A stretch of DNA of 64,000 bases, taken from positions 25,553,981 through 25,617,980 of the forward strand of contig NC_083693.1 of assembly GCF_033118175.1 (NCBI RefSeq), written 5' to 3'. Made by a program: the position numbers and the translations under genes. Below are positions 1 to 10,762 of the stretch, piece after piece. Numbering within the stretch: the first letter of the stretch is position 1; each line of letters starts with the position of its first letter. The notes beneath the pieces were generated by a model. The model was not told the DNA's origin. It was given only the letters and a program-made list of their open reading frames with translations, and made no database searches. Origin of the DNA: Dama dama. Lineage: Eukaryota > Chordata > Mammalia > Artiodactyla > Cervidae.

Positions 1-1948
1 CCAGAAGTGGGATTGCTGGGTCATATGGCAGTTCTATTTCCAGTTTTTTAAGAAATCTCCACACTGTTTTCCATAGTGGCTGTACTAGTTTGCATTCCCA
101 CCAACAGTGTAAGAGGGTTCCCTTTTCTCCACACCCTCTCCAGCATTTATTGCTTGTAGACTTTTGGATAGCAGCCATCCTGACTGGCGTGTAATGGTAC
201 CTCATCGTGGTTTTGATTTGCATTTCTCTAATAATGAGTGATGTTGAGCATCTTTTCATGTGTTTGTTAGCCATCTGTATGTCTTCTTTGGAGAAATGTC
301 TGTTTAGTTCTTTGGCCCATTTTTTGATTGGGTCATTTATTTTTCTGGAATTGAGCTGCAGGAGTTGCTTGTATATTTTTGAGATGAATCCTTTGTCTGT
401 TTCTTCATTTGCTATTATTTTCTCCCAATCTGAGGGCTGTCTTTTCACCTTACTTATAGTTTCCTTTGTAGTGCAAAAGCTTTTAAGTTTCATTAGGTCC
501 CATTTGTTTAGTTTTGCTTTTATTTCCAATATTCTGGGAGGTGGGTCATAGAGGATCTTGCTGTGATTTATGTCGGAGAGCGTTTTGCCTATGTTCTCCT
601 CTAGTTTTATAGTTTTTGGTCTTACATTTAGATCTTTAATCCATTTTGAGTTTATTTTTGTGTATGGTGTTAGAAAGTGTTCTAGTTTCATTCTTTTACA
701 AGTGGTTGACCAGTTTTCCCAGCACCACTTGTTAAAGAGGTTGTCTTTTTTCCATTGTATATGCTTGCCTCCTTTGTCGAAGATAAGGTGTCCATAGGTT
801 TGTGGATTTATCTCTGGGCTTTCTATTCTGTTCCATTGATCTATATTTCTGTCTTTGTGCCAGTACCATACTGTCTTGATGACTGTGGCTTTGTAGTAGA
901 GTCTGAAGCCAGGCAGGTTGATTCCTCCAGTTCCATTCTTCTTTCTCAAGATTACTTTGGCTATTCGAGGTTTTTTGTATTTCCATACAAATTGTGAAAT
1001 TATTTGTTCTAGTTCTGTGAAAAATACCGTTGGTAGCTTGATAGGAATTGCAGTGAATCTATAGATTGCTTTGGGTAGTATAGCCATTTTGACAATATTG
1101 ATTCTTCCAATACACGAGCATGGTATGTTTCTCCATCTGTTTGTGTCCTCTTTGATTTCTTTCATCAGTGTTTTATAGTTTTCTATGTATAGGTCTTTTG
1201 TTTCTTTAGGTAGATATACTCCTAAGTATTTTATTCTTTTTGTTGCAATGGTGAATGGTATTGTTTCCTTAATTTCTCTTTCTGTTTTCTCATGGTTAGT
1301 GTATAGGAATGCAAGGGATTTTTTTGTGTTAATTTTATATCCTGCAACTTTACTATATTCATTGATTAGCTCTAGTAATTTTCTGGTAGAGTCTTTAGGG
1401 TTTTCTATGTAGAGGATCATGTCATCTGCAAACAGCAAGAGTTTCACTTCTTCTTTTCCTATCTGGATTCCTTTTACTTCTTTTTCTGCTCTGATTGCTG
1501 TGGCCAAAACTTCCAACACTATGTTGAATAGTAGTGGTGAGAGTGGGCACCCTTGTCTTGTTCCTGATTTCAGGGGAAATGCTTTCAATTTTTCACCATT
1601 GAGGGTGATGCTTGCTGTGGGTTTGTCACATACAGCTTTTATTATGTTGAGGTATGTTCCTTCTATTCCTGCTTTTTGGAGAATTTTAATCATAAATGGA
1701 TGTTGAATTTTGTCAAAGACTTTCTCTGCATCTATTGAGATAATCATATGGTTTTTATCTTTCAATTTGTTAATGTGGTGTATTACATTGATTGATTTGT
1801 GGATATTAAAGAATCCTTGCATTCCTGGGATAAAGCCCACTTGGTCATGGTGTATGATTTTTTTAATATGTTGCTGGATTCTGTTTGCTAGAATTTTGTT
1901 AAGGATTTTTGCATCTATGTTCATCAGTGATATTGGCCTGTAGTTTTC
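1..1948 (-). pseudogene. L1 ORF2 downstream part: reverse transcriptase and C-terminal zinc knuckle (frameshifted from the upstream part)
   Basis: This is the second part of ORF2, in the frame one base off the ORF2 start. I checked every triplet from about 1948 to position 2 on the minus strand and found no stop, so the frame is open for about 650 codons to the edge. It contains the reverse-transcriptase catalytic motif FADD at 1421-1432, followed by MILY, and the C-terminal zinc knuckle C-x3-C-x7-H-x4-C at 92-145. It would complete the target-primed reverse transcriptase. It is out of frame with the endonuclease part because of a one-base loss at 1949-1954. Not expected to be made from the normal ORF2 start. 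Confidence 0.93.
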
Positions 1949-3525
1949 TTTTTTGTGGCATCTTTGTCTGGTTTTGGAATTAGGGTGATGGTGGCCTCAT
2001 AGAATGAGTCTGGAAGCTTACCTTCATCTGCAATTCTCTGGAAGAGTTTGAGTAAGATAGGTGTTAGCTCTTCTCTAAATTTTTGGTAGAATTCAGCTGT
2101 GAAGCCATCTCGTCCTGGGCTTTTGTTTGCTGGAAGATTTTTGATGACAGTTTCGATTTCCTTGCTTGTGATGGGTCTGTTAAGATCTTCTGTTTCTTCC
2201 TGGTTCAGTTTTGGAAAGTTATATTTTTCTAAGAATTTGTCCATTTCATCCAAGTTGTCCATTTTATTGGCATAGAGCTGCTGGTAGTAGTCTCTTATGA
2301 TCCTTTGTATTTCAGTGTTGTCTGTTGTGATCTCTCCATTTTCATTTCTAATTTTGTTAATTTGGTTCTTCTCTCTTTGTTTCTTAATGAGTCTTGCTAA
2401 TGGTTTGTCAATTTTGTTTATTTTTTCAAAAAACCAGCTTTTAGCTTTGTTGATTTTTGCTATGGTCTCTTTAGTTTCTTTTGCATTTATTTCTGCCCTG
2501 ATTTTTAAGATTTCTTTCCTTCTGCTAACCCTGGGGTTCTTCATTTCTTCCTTCTCTAATTGCTTTAGGTGTAGAGTTAGGTTATTTATTTGGCTTTTTT
2601 CTTGTTTCTTGATGTAAGCCTGTAATGCTATGAACCTTCCCCTTAGCACTGCTTTTACAGTGTCCCATAGGTTTTGGGTTGTTGTGTTTTCATTTTCATT
2701 CATTCCTATACATATTTTGATTTCTTTTTTGATTTCTTCTATGATTTGTTGGTTATTCAGAAGCGTGTTATTTAGCCTCCATATGTTTGAATTTTTAACA
2801 ATTTTTTTCCTGTAATTGAGATCTAATCTTACTGCACTGTGGTCAGAAAAGATGACTGGAATGATTTCAATTTTTTTGAATTTTCCAAGACCAGATTTAT
2901 GGCCCAGGATGTGATCTATTCTGGAGAAGGTTCCGTGTGCACTTGAGAAAAAGGTGAAGTTGATTGTTTTGGGGTGAAATGTCCTATAGATATCAATTAG
3001 GTCTAGCTGGTCCATTGTGTCATTTAAGGTTTGAGTTTCCTTGTTAATTTTCTGTTTAGTTGATCTATCCATAGTTGTGCATGGGGTATTAAAGTCTCCC
3101 ACTATTATTGTGTTACTATTAATTTCCTCTTTCATACTCGTCAGTGTTTGCCATACATATTGTGGTGCTCCTATGTTGGGTGCATATATATTTATAATTG
3201 TTATATCTTCTTCTTGGATTGATCCTTTGATCATTATGTAGTGTCCTTCTTTGTCTCTTTTCACATCCTTTATTTGAAAGTCTATTTTATCTGATATGAG
3301 TATTGCGACTCCTGCTTTCTTTTGGTCTCCGTTTGCATGAAATATTTTTTTCCAGCCCTTCACTTTTAGTCTGTATGTGTCTCTTGTTTTGAGGTGGGTC
3401 TCTTGTAGACAGCATATATAGGGGTCTTGTTTTTGTATCCATTCAGCCAATCTTTGTCTTTTGGTTGGGGCATTCAACCCATTTACATTTAGGGTAATTA
3501 TTGATAGGTGTGGTCCCGTTGCCAT
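1924..3525 (-). pseudogene. L1 ORF2 upstream part: AP-type endonuclease and start of reverse transcriptase, ends by frameshift
   Basis: ORF2p nicks target DNA and copies L1 RNA at the nick. This part starts at a true ATG (3525) and runs 533 codons. The N-terminal endonuclease motifs are present: ITLNVNGLN near residues 10-18, LQETHL near 40, VGDFNTP near 145, and SDHS near 230. The reverse transcriptase begins with NKSPGRDGFTAEF and TLIPKPDKDA. Family members then read KKENYRP; here the A run at 1949-1954 (T run on the plus strand) has six bases instead of the seven that frame needs, so the product ends after 13 wrong residues. Full ORF2 is normally about 1,275 residues. The break could be real or a homopolymer sequencing error. 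Confidence 0.93.
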
Positions 3526-3576
3526 TTACTTTGTTGTTTTGGGTTCACGTTTATACAACCTTTCTGCATTTCCTGT

Positions 3577-4503
3577 CTAGAGAAGATCCTTTAGCATTTG
3601 TTGAAGAGCTGGTTTGGTGGTGCTGAATTCTCTCAGCTTTTGCTTATCTGTAAAGCTTTTTAATTCTCCTTCATATCTGAATGAGATCCTTGCTGGATAC
3701 AGTAATCTAGGTTGTAGGTTATTCTCTTTCATTACTTTCAGTACGTCCTGCCATTCCCTTCTGGCCTGGAGGGTTTCTATTGATAGATCAGCTGTTATCC
3801 TTATGGGAATCCCTTTGTGTGTTATTTGTTGTTTCTCCCTTGCTGCTTTTAATATTTTTTCTTTGTGTTTGATCTTTGTTAATTTGATTAATATGTGTCT
3901 TGGGGTGTTTCACCTTGGGTTTATCCTGTTTGGGACTCTCTGGGTTTCTTGGACTTGGGTGGCTATTTCCTTCCCAATTTTAGAGAAGTTTTCAGCTATT
4001 ATCTCCTCGAGTATTTTCTCATGGCCTTTCTTTTTGTCTTCTTCTTCTGGAACTCCTATGATTCGAATGTTGGGGCGTTTCACATTGTCCCACAGGTCCC
4101 TGAGGTTGTCCTCATTTCTTTTGATCCTTTTTTCTTTTTTCCTCTCTGCTTCATTTATTTCCACCATTTTATCTTCTACCTCACTTATCCTATCTTCTGC
4201 CTCCGTTATTCTACTCTTGGTTCCCTCCAAAGTGTTTCTGATCTCATTCATTGCATTATTCATTTTTAATTGACTCTTTTTTATTTCTTCTAGGTCTTTA
4301 TTAAACATTTCTTGTATCTTTTCAATCTTTGTCTCCAGGCTATTTATCTGTAACTCAATTTTGTTTTCAAGATTTTGGATCATTTTTATTATCATTATTC
4401 TAAATTCTTTTTCAGGTAGATTCCCTATCTCCTCCTCTTTTGTTTGACTTGGTGGGCATTTTTCATGTTCCTTTACCTGTTGGGTATTTCTTTGCCTTTT
4501 CAT
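3577..4503 (-). pseudogene. L1 ORF1 (RNA-binding chaperone) with an internal stop codon
   Basis: ORF1p is the trimeric RNA-binding protein that packages L1 RNA. From the ATG at 4503 the frame runs 197 codons to TGA at 3910-3912. The same frame then continues without a further stop to TAG at 3577-3579, giving 308 codons plus stop if the TGA is ignored. The N-terminal 40-150 residues are a charged, heptad-like coiled coil rich in I, L, E and K; NIRIIGVPEEED belongs to the RRM region. The TGA replaces a codon that is arginine in relatives, so CGA to TGA by CpG decay is the simplest explanation. The truncated product lacks the C-terminal RNA-binding domain. Confidence 0.92.
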
Positions 4504-5329
4504 CTTGTTTAGATTGCTGTGTCTGGAGTGGGCTTTCTGTATTCTGGAGATCTGTGGTTCCTTTTTATTGTGGAGGATTAACCCAGTGGGTGGGGTTAGA
4601 CGATTGGCTTGTCAAGGTTTCCTGGTTAGGGAAGCTTGCGTCAGTGTTCTGGTGCGTGGAACTTGATTTCTTCTCTTTGGAGAGCAATGGAGTGCCGAGT
4701 AATGAGTTTTGAGATGGGTCTATGTGTTGGGTGTGACCTTGGGCAGCCTGTATGTTGACGTTCAGGGCTATGTTCCTGCGTTGCTGGAGAATTTGTGTGG
4801 TATGTCTTGCTCTAAAACTTATTGGCTCTTGGGTGGTGGTTGGTTTCAGTGTAGGTATGGAGGCTTTTGGACGGTCACTTATTACTTAAAGTTCCATGTA
4901 GTCAGGAGTTTTCTGGTGTTCTCAGGTTTTGGGCTTAAGTCTCCTGCCTCTGGATTTCAGTTTTATTCTTCCTGTAGTCTCAGGACTTCTCCAACTATAC
5001 AGCACTGATAAGAAAACTTCTAGGTTAATGGCGAAAAGATTCTCCCCCGTTAGGGACACCCAGAGAGGCTCACAGAGTTACATGAAGAAGAGGAGAGGGA
5101 GGAGGGAGATAGAGATGAGCAGGAGGAGAAAAAGGGGGACTCAAGAGGAGAGAGACAGATTTACGCAGCTGTCTGTTCCCAGAGTGTTCTCCATAGCCCA
5201 GTCACCTACAAAGATTCACAGAATTGGATTGGGAAGAGAAGGGGAAAGGAGGAAATAGAGGTGTTCTGAGGTAGAAAACAGAGAGTCAAGATTGGGAGAG
5301 AATAATCTTTGGTTTAAAAATAGGGCTTC

Positions 5330-5650
5330 TCTTCTTTTTTTTTTTTTTTGTAAGGTTATAGTGTATTGAAAATGAAAATTAAGGAGTAGTAGAGGAGTAC
5401 TAGAGGACTTTAAAAGACATAAGAGAAAAAGAAAAATAGAAAATAGAAGAGAAAAAGGAAAGAAAAAAAAAGAAAAAGAAAAAAAAGAAAAAAAGAAAGA
5501 AAGAAAAAAAAAATTTTTTTTTCCCTAATTAAAAAAATCGTAAAAATCTATGGAAATGAAAGTTAAGGAGTAATAGGGAATTTTAAAGGAAAATAAAAGA
5601 GAAAAAATAAAAAAGAAAAAAGAAAAAAAAAAGAGAAAAAAGTAAAATTA
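5330..5650. repeat. A-rich / GAAAA low-complexity tract inside the L1 5' UTR
   Basis: The tract has a T run at 5334-5349, then long A-rich stretches with GAAAA and GAAA units, with an A run meeting a T run near 5508-5522. Such tracts are unstable in length and prone to assembly error. Whether it belongs to the L1 consensus or expanded in this copy cannot be decided here. Confidence 0.85.
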
Positions 5651-5926
5651 TATCTAGGAGTTTCTCTGGAGCTGTTGCGGTCAGTGTGGGTTTGGCTCAG
5701 TTTCAGATAGCTCCTCGTTCCATCTTACACTTCTCGATATCTACAGGCCCCTTCTGGTGTAGTCGGTGTTTTCTACAGGGATTTTAATCTGTTGCACCAG
5801 TCCCTTCTGAAGCGGTTCCCTTTGTTTATTTGGCTTCTGTTAGCCGGTCTCTTCAGAGCCTCATTTCCGCCCTGACACAGGCGGGCGGAGGTGGACTCTT
5901 ATTCAGGTAGCTAGTTCCGTCGCTCT

Positions 5927-6040
5927 GCGGGGAGGGGCTGGCGCTGCGGGAAGGGGCTGGCACTGCGGGGACGGGCTGGCGCCGCGGGGACGGGCTGGCG
6001 CCGCGGGGACGGGCTGGGGCTGCAGGGAGGGGCTGACGCT
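5927..6040. repeat. Six tandem copies of a 19-bp GC-rich unit in the L1 5' UTR
   Basis: Unit GCGGGGACGGGCTGGCGCC repeats at 5927, 5946, 5965, 5984, 6003 and 6022, exactly 19 bp apart. Copies 3 and 4 are identical and the others differ at 1-4 positions. Each unit carries a GC-box-like core. Tandem 5' UTR repeats are known in other mammalian L1s, where they tune promoter strength. Confidence 0.93.
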
Positions 6041-6845
6041 GCTTTCTCCGTCTGTGCTGCTCAGGCTCCCGGCTGTTCTATATGGAGCGCGCCCCGCGCT
6101 GTGCGAGGTTCCAGCCCTCCGGTGTTCCACAAAAGTGCGGAACGAAAGCTGCGCCTGCTCTCTGTGCCTTCCCCGTCAGAGTGGTCCAGGCAGCCAGGGG
6201 CTTGGTGGGCGCTCTCTCCCCAGGTGTGGCGTGCCCACTCCCTTCCACGGACCCAGTCTCAGTTTCCTCTGGCGCCAGTCGGGTGCGTGCGCCTTCTGCC
6301 CTCTGCGTCCCCAGCCCCAGTCCCCGCCCGCGCCGGTCGGGTGCCTGCGCCCTGTGTCTCGCTGCGACCTTCCCCTCCCCCCTGCCTCCTGCCTCTGGCG
6401 GGGCTGGGCCGGTCCGCAGCCTGCGAGCTCTTCTCTGGACTTTGTCGGTCCCTTTGTTCTGCGAACGGCCGGCAGTGTGTTAGGGCGGGTTAATTTACTC
6501 TCTCTCTTTTGGTCTCCCACAGTTCAAGTTGGCAACTCACAGAAGCTCCCTCCGATTGTCCTCAGGGCACTCAGGCCCGGACCCTACCCCAAGCAATGCT
6601 GCCTAAGACTCCCTTCCCTGGACGGACCTCTGTCCTTAGCTCTTTTGTCTCACTTTTTATCTTTTATATTTTGTCCTACCTCCTTTCGAAGACAATGGGC
6701 TGCTTTTCTGGGCGCCTGATGACCTCAGCTAGTGATCAGAAGTTGTTTTGCGAAGTTTGCTCTGCGTTCAGTTATTCTTTTGATGAAATTGTAGGAGAGA
6801 AAGTGGTCTCCCCGTCCTACTCCTCCGCCATCTTGGCTCCTCCTG

Positions 6846-7075
6846 CTTATCTATTTCATATATAGTAGTTTGTATCTGTTAATCCCATACCTCTAATTTG
6901 TCCCTCCCCACCTCCCTCTCCTCTTTGGTAACCCAAATCTATTTTCTATATTTGTGGGTTTGTTGAATTAAGAAGATGTGGTATATGCAGACAATGGAGT
7001 ACTAGTCATAAAAAAGAATGAAATACTGTCATTTGCAGCAACATGGATGAACCTAGAAATGACTTGCTTATAAGT
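6846..7075. mobile_element. Older L1 3' fragments in opposite orientations
   Basis: 6846 to about 6962 reads as antisense L1 3' UTR (TAATCCCATAC, GGTAACC...GTGGGTTTGTT). About 6966-7075 reads as sense ORF2 end (GATGTGGTATATGCAGACAATGG, GCAACATGGATGAACCTAG). The two arms meet head to tail near 6964, either an inversion or two separate insertions. The young L1 on the left inserted into the antisense arm. Confidence 0.6.
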
Positions 7076-7359
7076 GCAGTGGGCATTTCCTCCAGAAAGA
7101 GTCTATCCTCCTATTTTGATTTATAAACAATTCTTCTGGACTGTGGCAGAAGGATGGCAGCCCTGGCCTTGCAATTATTTCCCTTAAATCAGCATTTCTC
7201 AGACATTTCCATCAAAAGGACCAACCATCTAGTGGGAAGAACACCATGCAGTTTGCCCTAAGCACAGAATTTCTTAGAATGCTTTTGTTTTGCTTGAAAT
7301 TTGCATTTTATAGTCATGTCTTTTTTTATATCAAATAATGCTTTAAATGATCATTAGGT
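7076..7359. other. Unique sequence, no gene seen
   Basis: No recognisable repeat, motif or coding region was seen in this short AT-rich stretch between the old L1 fragments and the first Bov-tA SINE. Confidence 0.5.
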
Positions 7360-7374
7360 AAGGTACATAACTAG

Positions 7375-7595
7375 GGTTTCCCAGGTGGCTCAGTGAGTAA
7401 AGAATTCTCCCAGTGCAGGAGACCAAGGTGACATGGGTTTGATCCCTGGGTCAGGAAGATCCCTTGGAGGAAGACATGGTAACCCACTCCAGTATTCTTG
7501 CCTGGAGAATCCCACGGACTGGGAGGGCCACAGTCCACAAAGTCACAAAGAGTTGGACATGGCTGACTGAAGCGACTGAACACACATGGGCACAC
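7375..7595 (+). mobile_element. Bov-tA SINE
   Basis: The tRNA-like head comes first (GGTGGCTCAGTGAGTAAAGA with box-B-like GGTTTGATCCCT), then the Bov-A body ending AGAGTTGGACATGGCTGACTG. It is flanked by a 15-bp target duplication with one difference, AAGGTACATAACTAG at 7360-7374 and AAGGTATATAACTAG at 7596-7610, so the boundaries are well set. Confidence 0.93.
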
Positions 7596-7610
7596 AAGGT
7601 ATATAACTAG

Positions 7611-9429
7611 CTGTTTTGTTGTTTCCTCGCAAATCATTGAATAAATATGCTCTGCATGCACAGAAGCTTTGTGACTCTATATTTCACGGGAAGAGTTGGG
7701 GTGGGGGAGCCAGAAGAATGACTCCTAGCAGCTGTTGGCTCCGGAGGTCCACAGAGCTAGGGGATTTAGGTTGCTAGGACTTGTCCATTGTGTTAATGAA
7801 CAGACCGGAACCCTTCCCAGATGGAGAGGGCTCGTTTCCTGGGAGCTGAGAGCCGTGAATTGGCAATGGGAGAAATGCTGGACTAAGTTGACTCTCATCA
7901 GTATCTTTGTTTATGAGTCTGGATGGGGCTGGCAGATGCCTCACATTAGCATTATTTAGACATTAAGAGATTCTAATTGGAGACTCACATGTGTCCTCAT
8001 CACAGTTGACCTTATTTATGGAGTGGCTGACATCTGAATGTCAAATTTGCATCCGTGAATTCTCTCCTCTAATAACCACTTTAATATGTAAATAAACTGA
8101 TTTGCAGCAGGGAAAAATATACGTGATATTCTGATGATTGCTCAGAATATGTGGCTTCCTTCCGAACATGGAGGCTGAAGGGTTGGTAGGTTCCTCCCTT
8201 TGATTATGAGACACTGGTGGAAAGGTTGAGCTAGAAAGAAAGGTACACTTTACCTTAAGTCAGCAATACATAAAGAGTTCCTACTTGGTTAACCTCCTTG
8301 GCTAACGGCTGAGGGAGGCCAAGGTGAAGGAGATAGGTCTTTCCCCGGAAAACCTGAAGCTGTTAGAAGGTGGAATAAGGAAGGTGCACAAGTTAGTACA
8401 TTTCATATGATAAGGTCATAAGGGAGAAGCATAAGTAACACTACACTGCCATTCTCTCGTTTGCAAGGGGCTGGCAGAGGGACCTGGAAAGTTGTTTTTA
8501 ACAGGGACTATTAGCTCCAAAACCCAGCAAGCCCCATGATGGTGACTTAAATGAAGAGGCTGGAGTTATCTCAAGCCACAAGAGGTAGGCAGTCCAGGCA
8601 GGCATTGGCTCTTTTTACCTTTTCCACTTCACCACCCATTGTGTGAAAGATCACAAAATGGCTGCTGTGCCTCCGGACCTCAAGTCCACATTCTAAACAA
8701 TAAGAAGGAAATGGGAGGGGCAAAGAGGAGAAAAAGACCTTTCCTTCTAAATTTTTTTTTTTTTAATTTTGAAAGAGAAGCCCTTCTCTGCAGATTTGTG
8801 ACTATGTCTAACTGACCAGACTTTTGAAGGTACAAACAAGGTGGAACTGTCACCGACCACCCTCAGTTGGAAGGTACCCAAGGAGGAGAGGACTGTGGAT
8901 GAGGATTGGGATGAACAGAGGTATCTGCCCAGGTACTTCAGAGGAAACAATGATGTTATGGTACAGGTAGAGATTCTGACAGGTGTGTGTGTGTGTGTGT
9001 GGTGGGGTGGATGAGCAGAAGAGAAGATAGAAAAAATGTGATGAATAGTTTAAAAAGAAATCGGTGGAGTTAGGGATGAAATAGATGGCAGAACAGGAGC
9101 TAGCTGACTTTGCAGTGCCCTTTGGGGGTAGAAAAGGAAATGGGACTGCTCTCTGCTGTGTTCTCAGTGCCAGGAGAGGATATGGGGGCAGATGGGCTAT
9201 GGAGCTGGGTCAGAGGGTGCTGGCATGGTCTGACTTGACTCAATCACAGGCAGTGGTCCAGAATCTGTCTGGAGAGATTGATTGAGATGGCCTAGTCTGT
9301 GTGCATGGTAGCTGGGTTTCCACACAATCATCACACTTTGTAGAGAGAGAAAGCTCCCACCAATTTGCATCTTAAATATCATTATTACCAGAGAAATGGG
9401 GCAGAACAAAACGAACAGTATCAAGAGAA
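7611..9429. other. 1.8 kb of largely unique sequence, no gene seen
   Basis: No exon-like frame or familiar repeat. An AT-rich patch at about 8000-8110 (TTTATGGAGTG, TAATATGTAAATAAACTGA) looks like possible conserved non-coding DNA. A T run lies at 8752-8764 and a GT microsatellite at 8983-9001. Confidence 0.55.
8983..9001. repeat. GT dinucleotide microsatellite
   Basis: About nine uninterrupted GT units followed by GGTGGGGTGG. Likely length-polymorphic. Confidence 0.9.
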
Positions 9430-10093
9430 TAACTCACACAGCCATAAAAAGGAAAGAAATTGGGTCATCTGTAGACACGTGGATGGACTTAGAGTCTGTC
9501 ATACAGAGTGAAGTAAGTCAGAAAGACAAAAACAAATATCATGTATTGATCCATATATGTGGAATCTAGAAAAATGATACAGATGATCTTATTTGCAAAG
9601 CAAAAATAGAGACACAGACATAGAGAACAAACCTATGGACACCAAGCGGGTGAGGCAGGGGTGAGATGAGTTTGGAGATTGGGCTTGACAGATACACACT
9701 GCTATGTATAAAACATAACTAATGAGAACCTACTGTTCAGTGCAGGGAACGCCACTCGGTGCTCGGGGAAAGCCGCTCAGTCGTGTCCGACTCTTTGCAA
9801 CCTCATGTACTGTACACAGTCCATGGAAGTCTCCAGGCCAGAATACTGGAGCAGGTAGCCTTTCCCTTCTCCAGGGGATCTTCCCAACCCAGGGATTGAA
9901 CCCAGGTCTCCCGTACTGCAGGCAGATTCTTTACCAGCTGAGTCACAAGGGAAGCCACTGGTGCTCTGCAGTGACCTGAAAATGAAGGGAATCCAAAAAG
10001 AGGGGATATATGTACGTGTGTGGCTGATTCATTTCGCTCTACAGTAGAAACTAACACAGCATTGTAAAGCAACTATACTCCAATAGAAATGAA
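9430..10093 (+). mobile_element. L1 3' end fragment, interrupted by a Bov-tA SINE
   Basis: The sequence follows the L1 ORF2 end and 3' UTR: GCCATAAAAAGGAAAGAAAT, GAGTGAAGTAAGTCAGAAAG, GTGGAATCTAGAAAAATGAT, and after the SINE, ACATTGTAAAGCAACTATAC near 10057. It is 5'-truncated. Positions 9765-9955 are a later SINE insertion. Confidence 0.88.
9765..9955 (-). mobile_element. Bov-tA SINE inside the L1 fragment
   Basis: Antisense copy: CAGTCGTGTCCGACTCTTTG through GAGTCACAAGGGAAGC. The flanks CACTCGGTGCTC (9753-9764) and CACTGGTGCTC (9956-9966) look like an imperfect target duplication, so it inserted after the L1. Confidence 0.92.
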
Positions 10094-10762
10094 TTTTCAA
10101 AGAAAAGAGAAAAACACAGACCTGGGTGAGTTGACTGCCAACATACTTAGCTGTTGAGCAATATTTCTGTGCCTCCTGTATGCACAGCACTGGGCTTGGT
10201 GCTGAATAAGTGACTCTGCCTGCCAAGGGCTGTCATTTCTGATAGGGAAGACGACAGAATGAGGAGCATACGGGGCAGTGTGGGATAACTTCCTCCAATG
10301 GGTGAGTCACACAGAATGAGCACACATGGGAGTTTAGGAAATTGGATCACCGTGTCAGTTGGCACAGTGAGAAAGGCCTCGGGGAAGGGGTAGTGACATT
10401 TCATTTGTGGATCTTGAAAAGGTGGTAGAATCTGGATGAAAAGTGGGCAGGAGGGGAGCATTCTGGGACAGGGAAGAAGCTTAAGAAGGAGGTGATGGAG
10501 GCCCAGGCCATCACTAACATGGGGGAGTATGATGAACTGGTCCGGCTGAGTGCTGGGGAGTGATGCGATTGAAAGAATATGGGTGTCAAACTCTAAGTCA
10601 GGTCTTGAAGGAAAGAGGAATGGGCTGAAAGGGTGGCCCTGGGATTGAATACTATCTCCACGAGCCACCCACCACTTGTGTACCTTTGACAGTATGATTG
10701 ATTGATCTTCTCAGAAGCTTGGAAGTATCTGTAAATAGAAGGGATATTACTGACCGAGAGGG
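10094..10762. other. Unique or very old repeat sequence, no gene seen
   Basis: The region around 10150-10220 resembles a decayed MIR (TGTGCCTCCTGTATGCACAGCACTGGGC). 10250-10600 is purine-rich with the feel of an ancient repeat. A 173-codon minus-strand frame here has no recognisable domain and is not called as a gene. Confidence 0.4.

Larger units (their letters stand above)
1..6845 (-). mobile_element. Nearly full-length ruminant L1 LINE, minus strand, cut by the left window edge
   Basis: Read on the minus strand, the element runs from a 5' end near 6843-6845 through a 5' UTR of about 2.3 kb, ORF1, a 51-base spacer and ORF2, which leaves the window about 80-90 codons before its expected end. 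The 5' end carries CCAAGATGGCGG, a YY1-like motif typical of L1 5' ends. ORF1 has one in-frame stop and ORF2 one single-base frameshift; otherwise both frames are open, which points to a recent insertion. The element sits inside an older antisense L1 3' segment that continues at 6846. Its 3' UTR, poly(A) tail and left target duplication lie outside the window. Confidence 0.95.
4504..6845 (-). promoter_or_regulatory. L1 5' UTR with internal promoter
   Basis: This is non-coding L1 sequence upstream of ORF1. It is CpG-rich at about 5880-6500, A-rich on the plus strand at about 5390-5650, and ends at a YY1-like site near 6827-6838. L1 5' UTRs carry an internal RNA polymerase II promoter; the YY1-like site at the element start fits that role. 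Promoter activity is inferred from the family, not shown here. Confidence 0.75.

Noticed and set aside
207..1943. Plus-strand open frames of 60-115 codons in the first 2 kb
   Set aside because: They are antisense to the L1 ORF2 reverse-transcriptase frame, which is open on the minus strand.
5390..5650. Regularly spaced A-rich units as a possible array
   Set aside because: Simple low-complexity drift of GAAAA units with no unique spacers.
5880..6500. CpG-rich block as a host gene promoter
   Set aside because: It lies inside the L1 5' UTR, between the L1 5' end and ORF1, so it is explained by the retrotransposon.
10147..10668. 173-codon minus-strand open frame
   Set aside because: No recognisable domain, proline/leucine/serine-rich composition, and the opposite strand looks like ancient repeat or MIR-like sequence. 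Nothing supports an exon.
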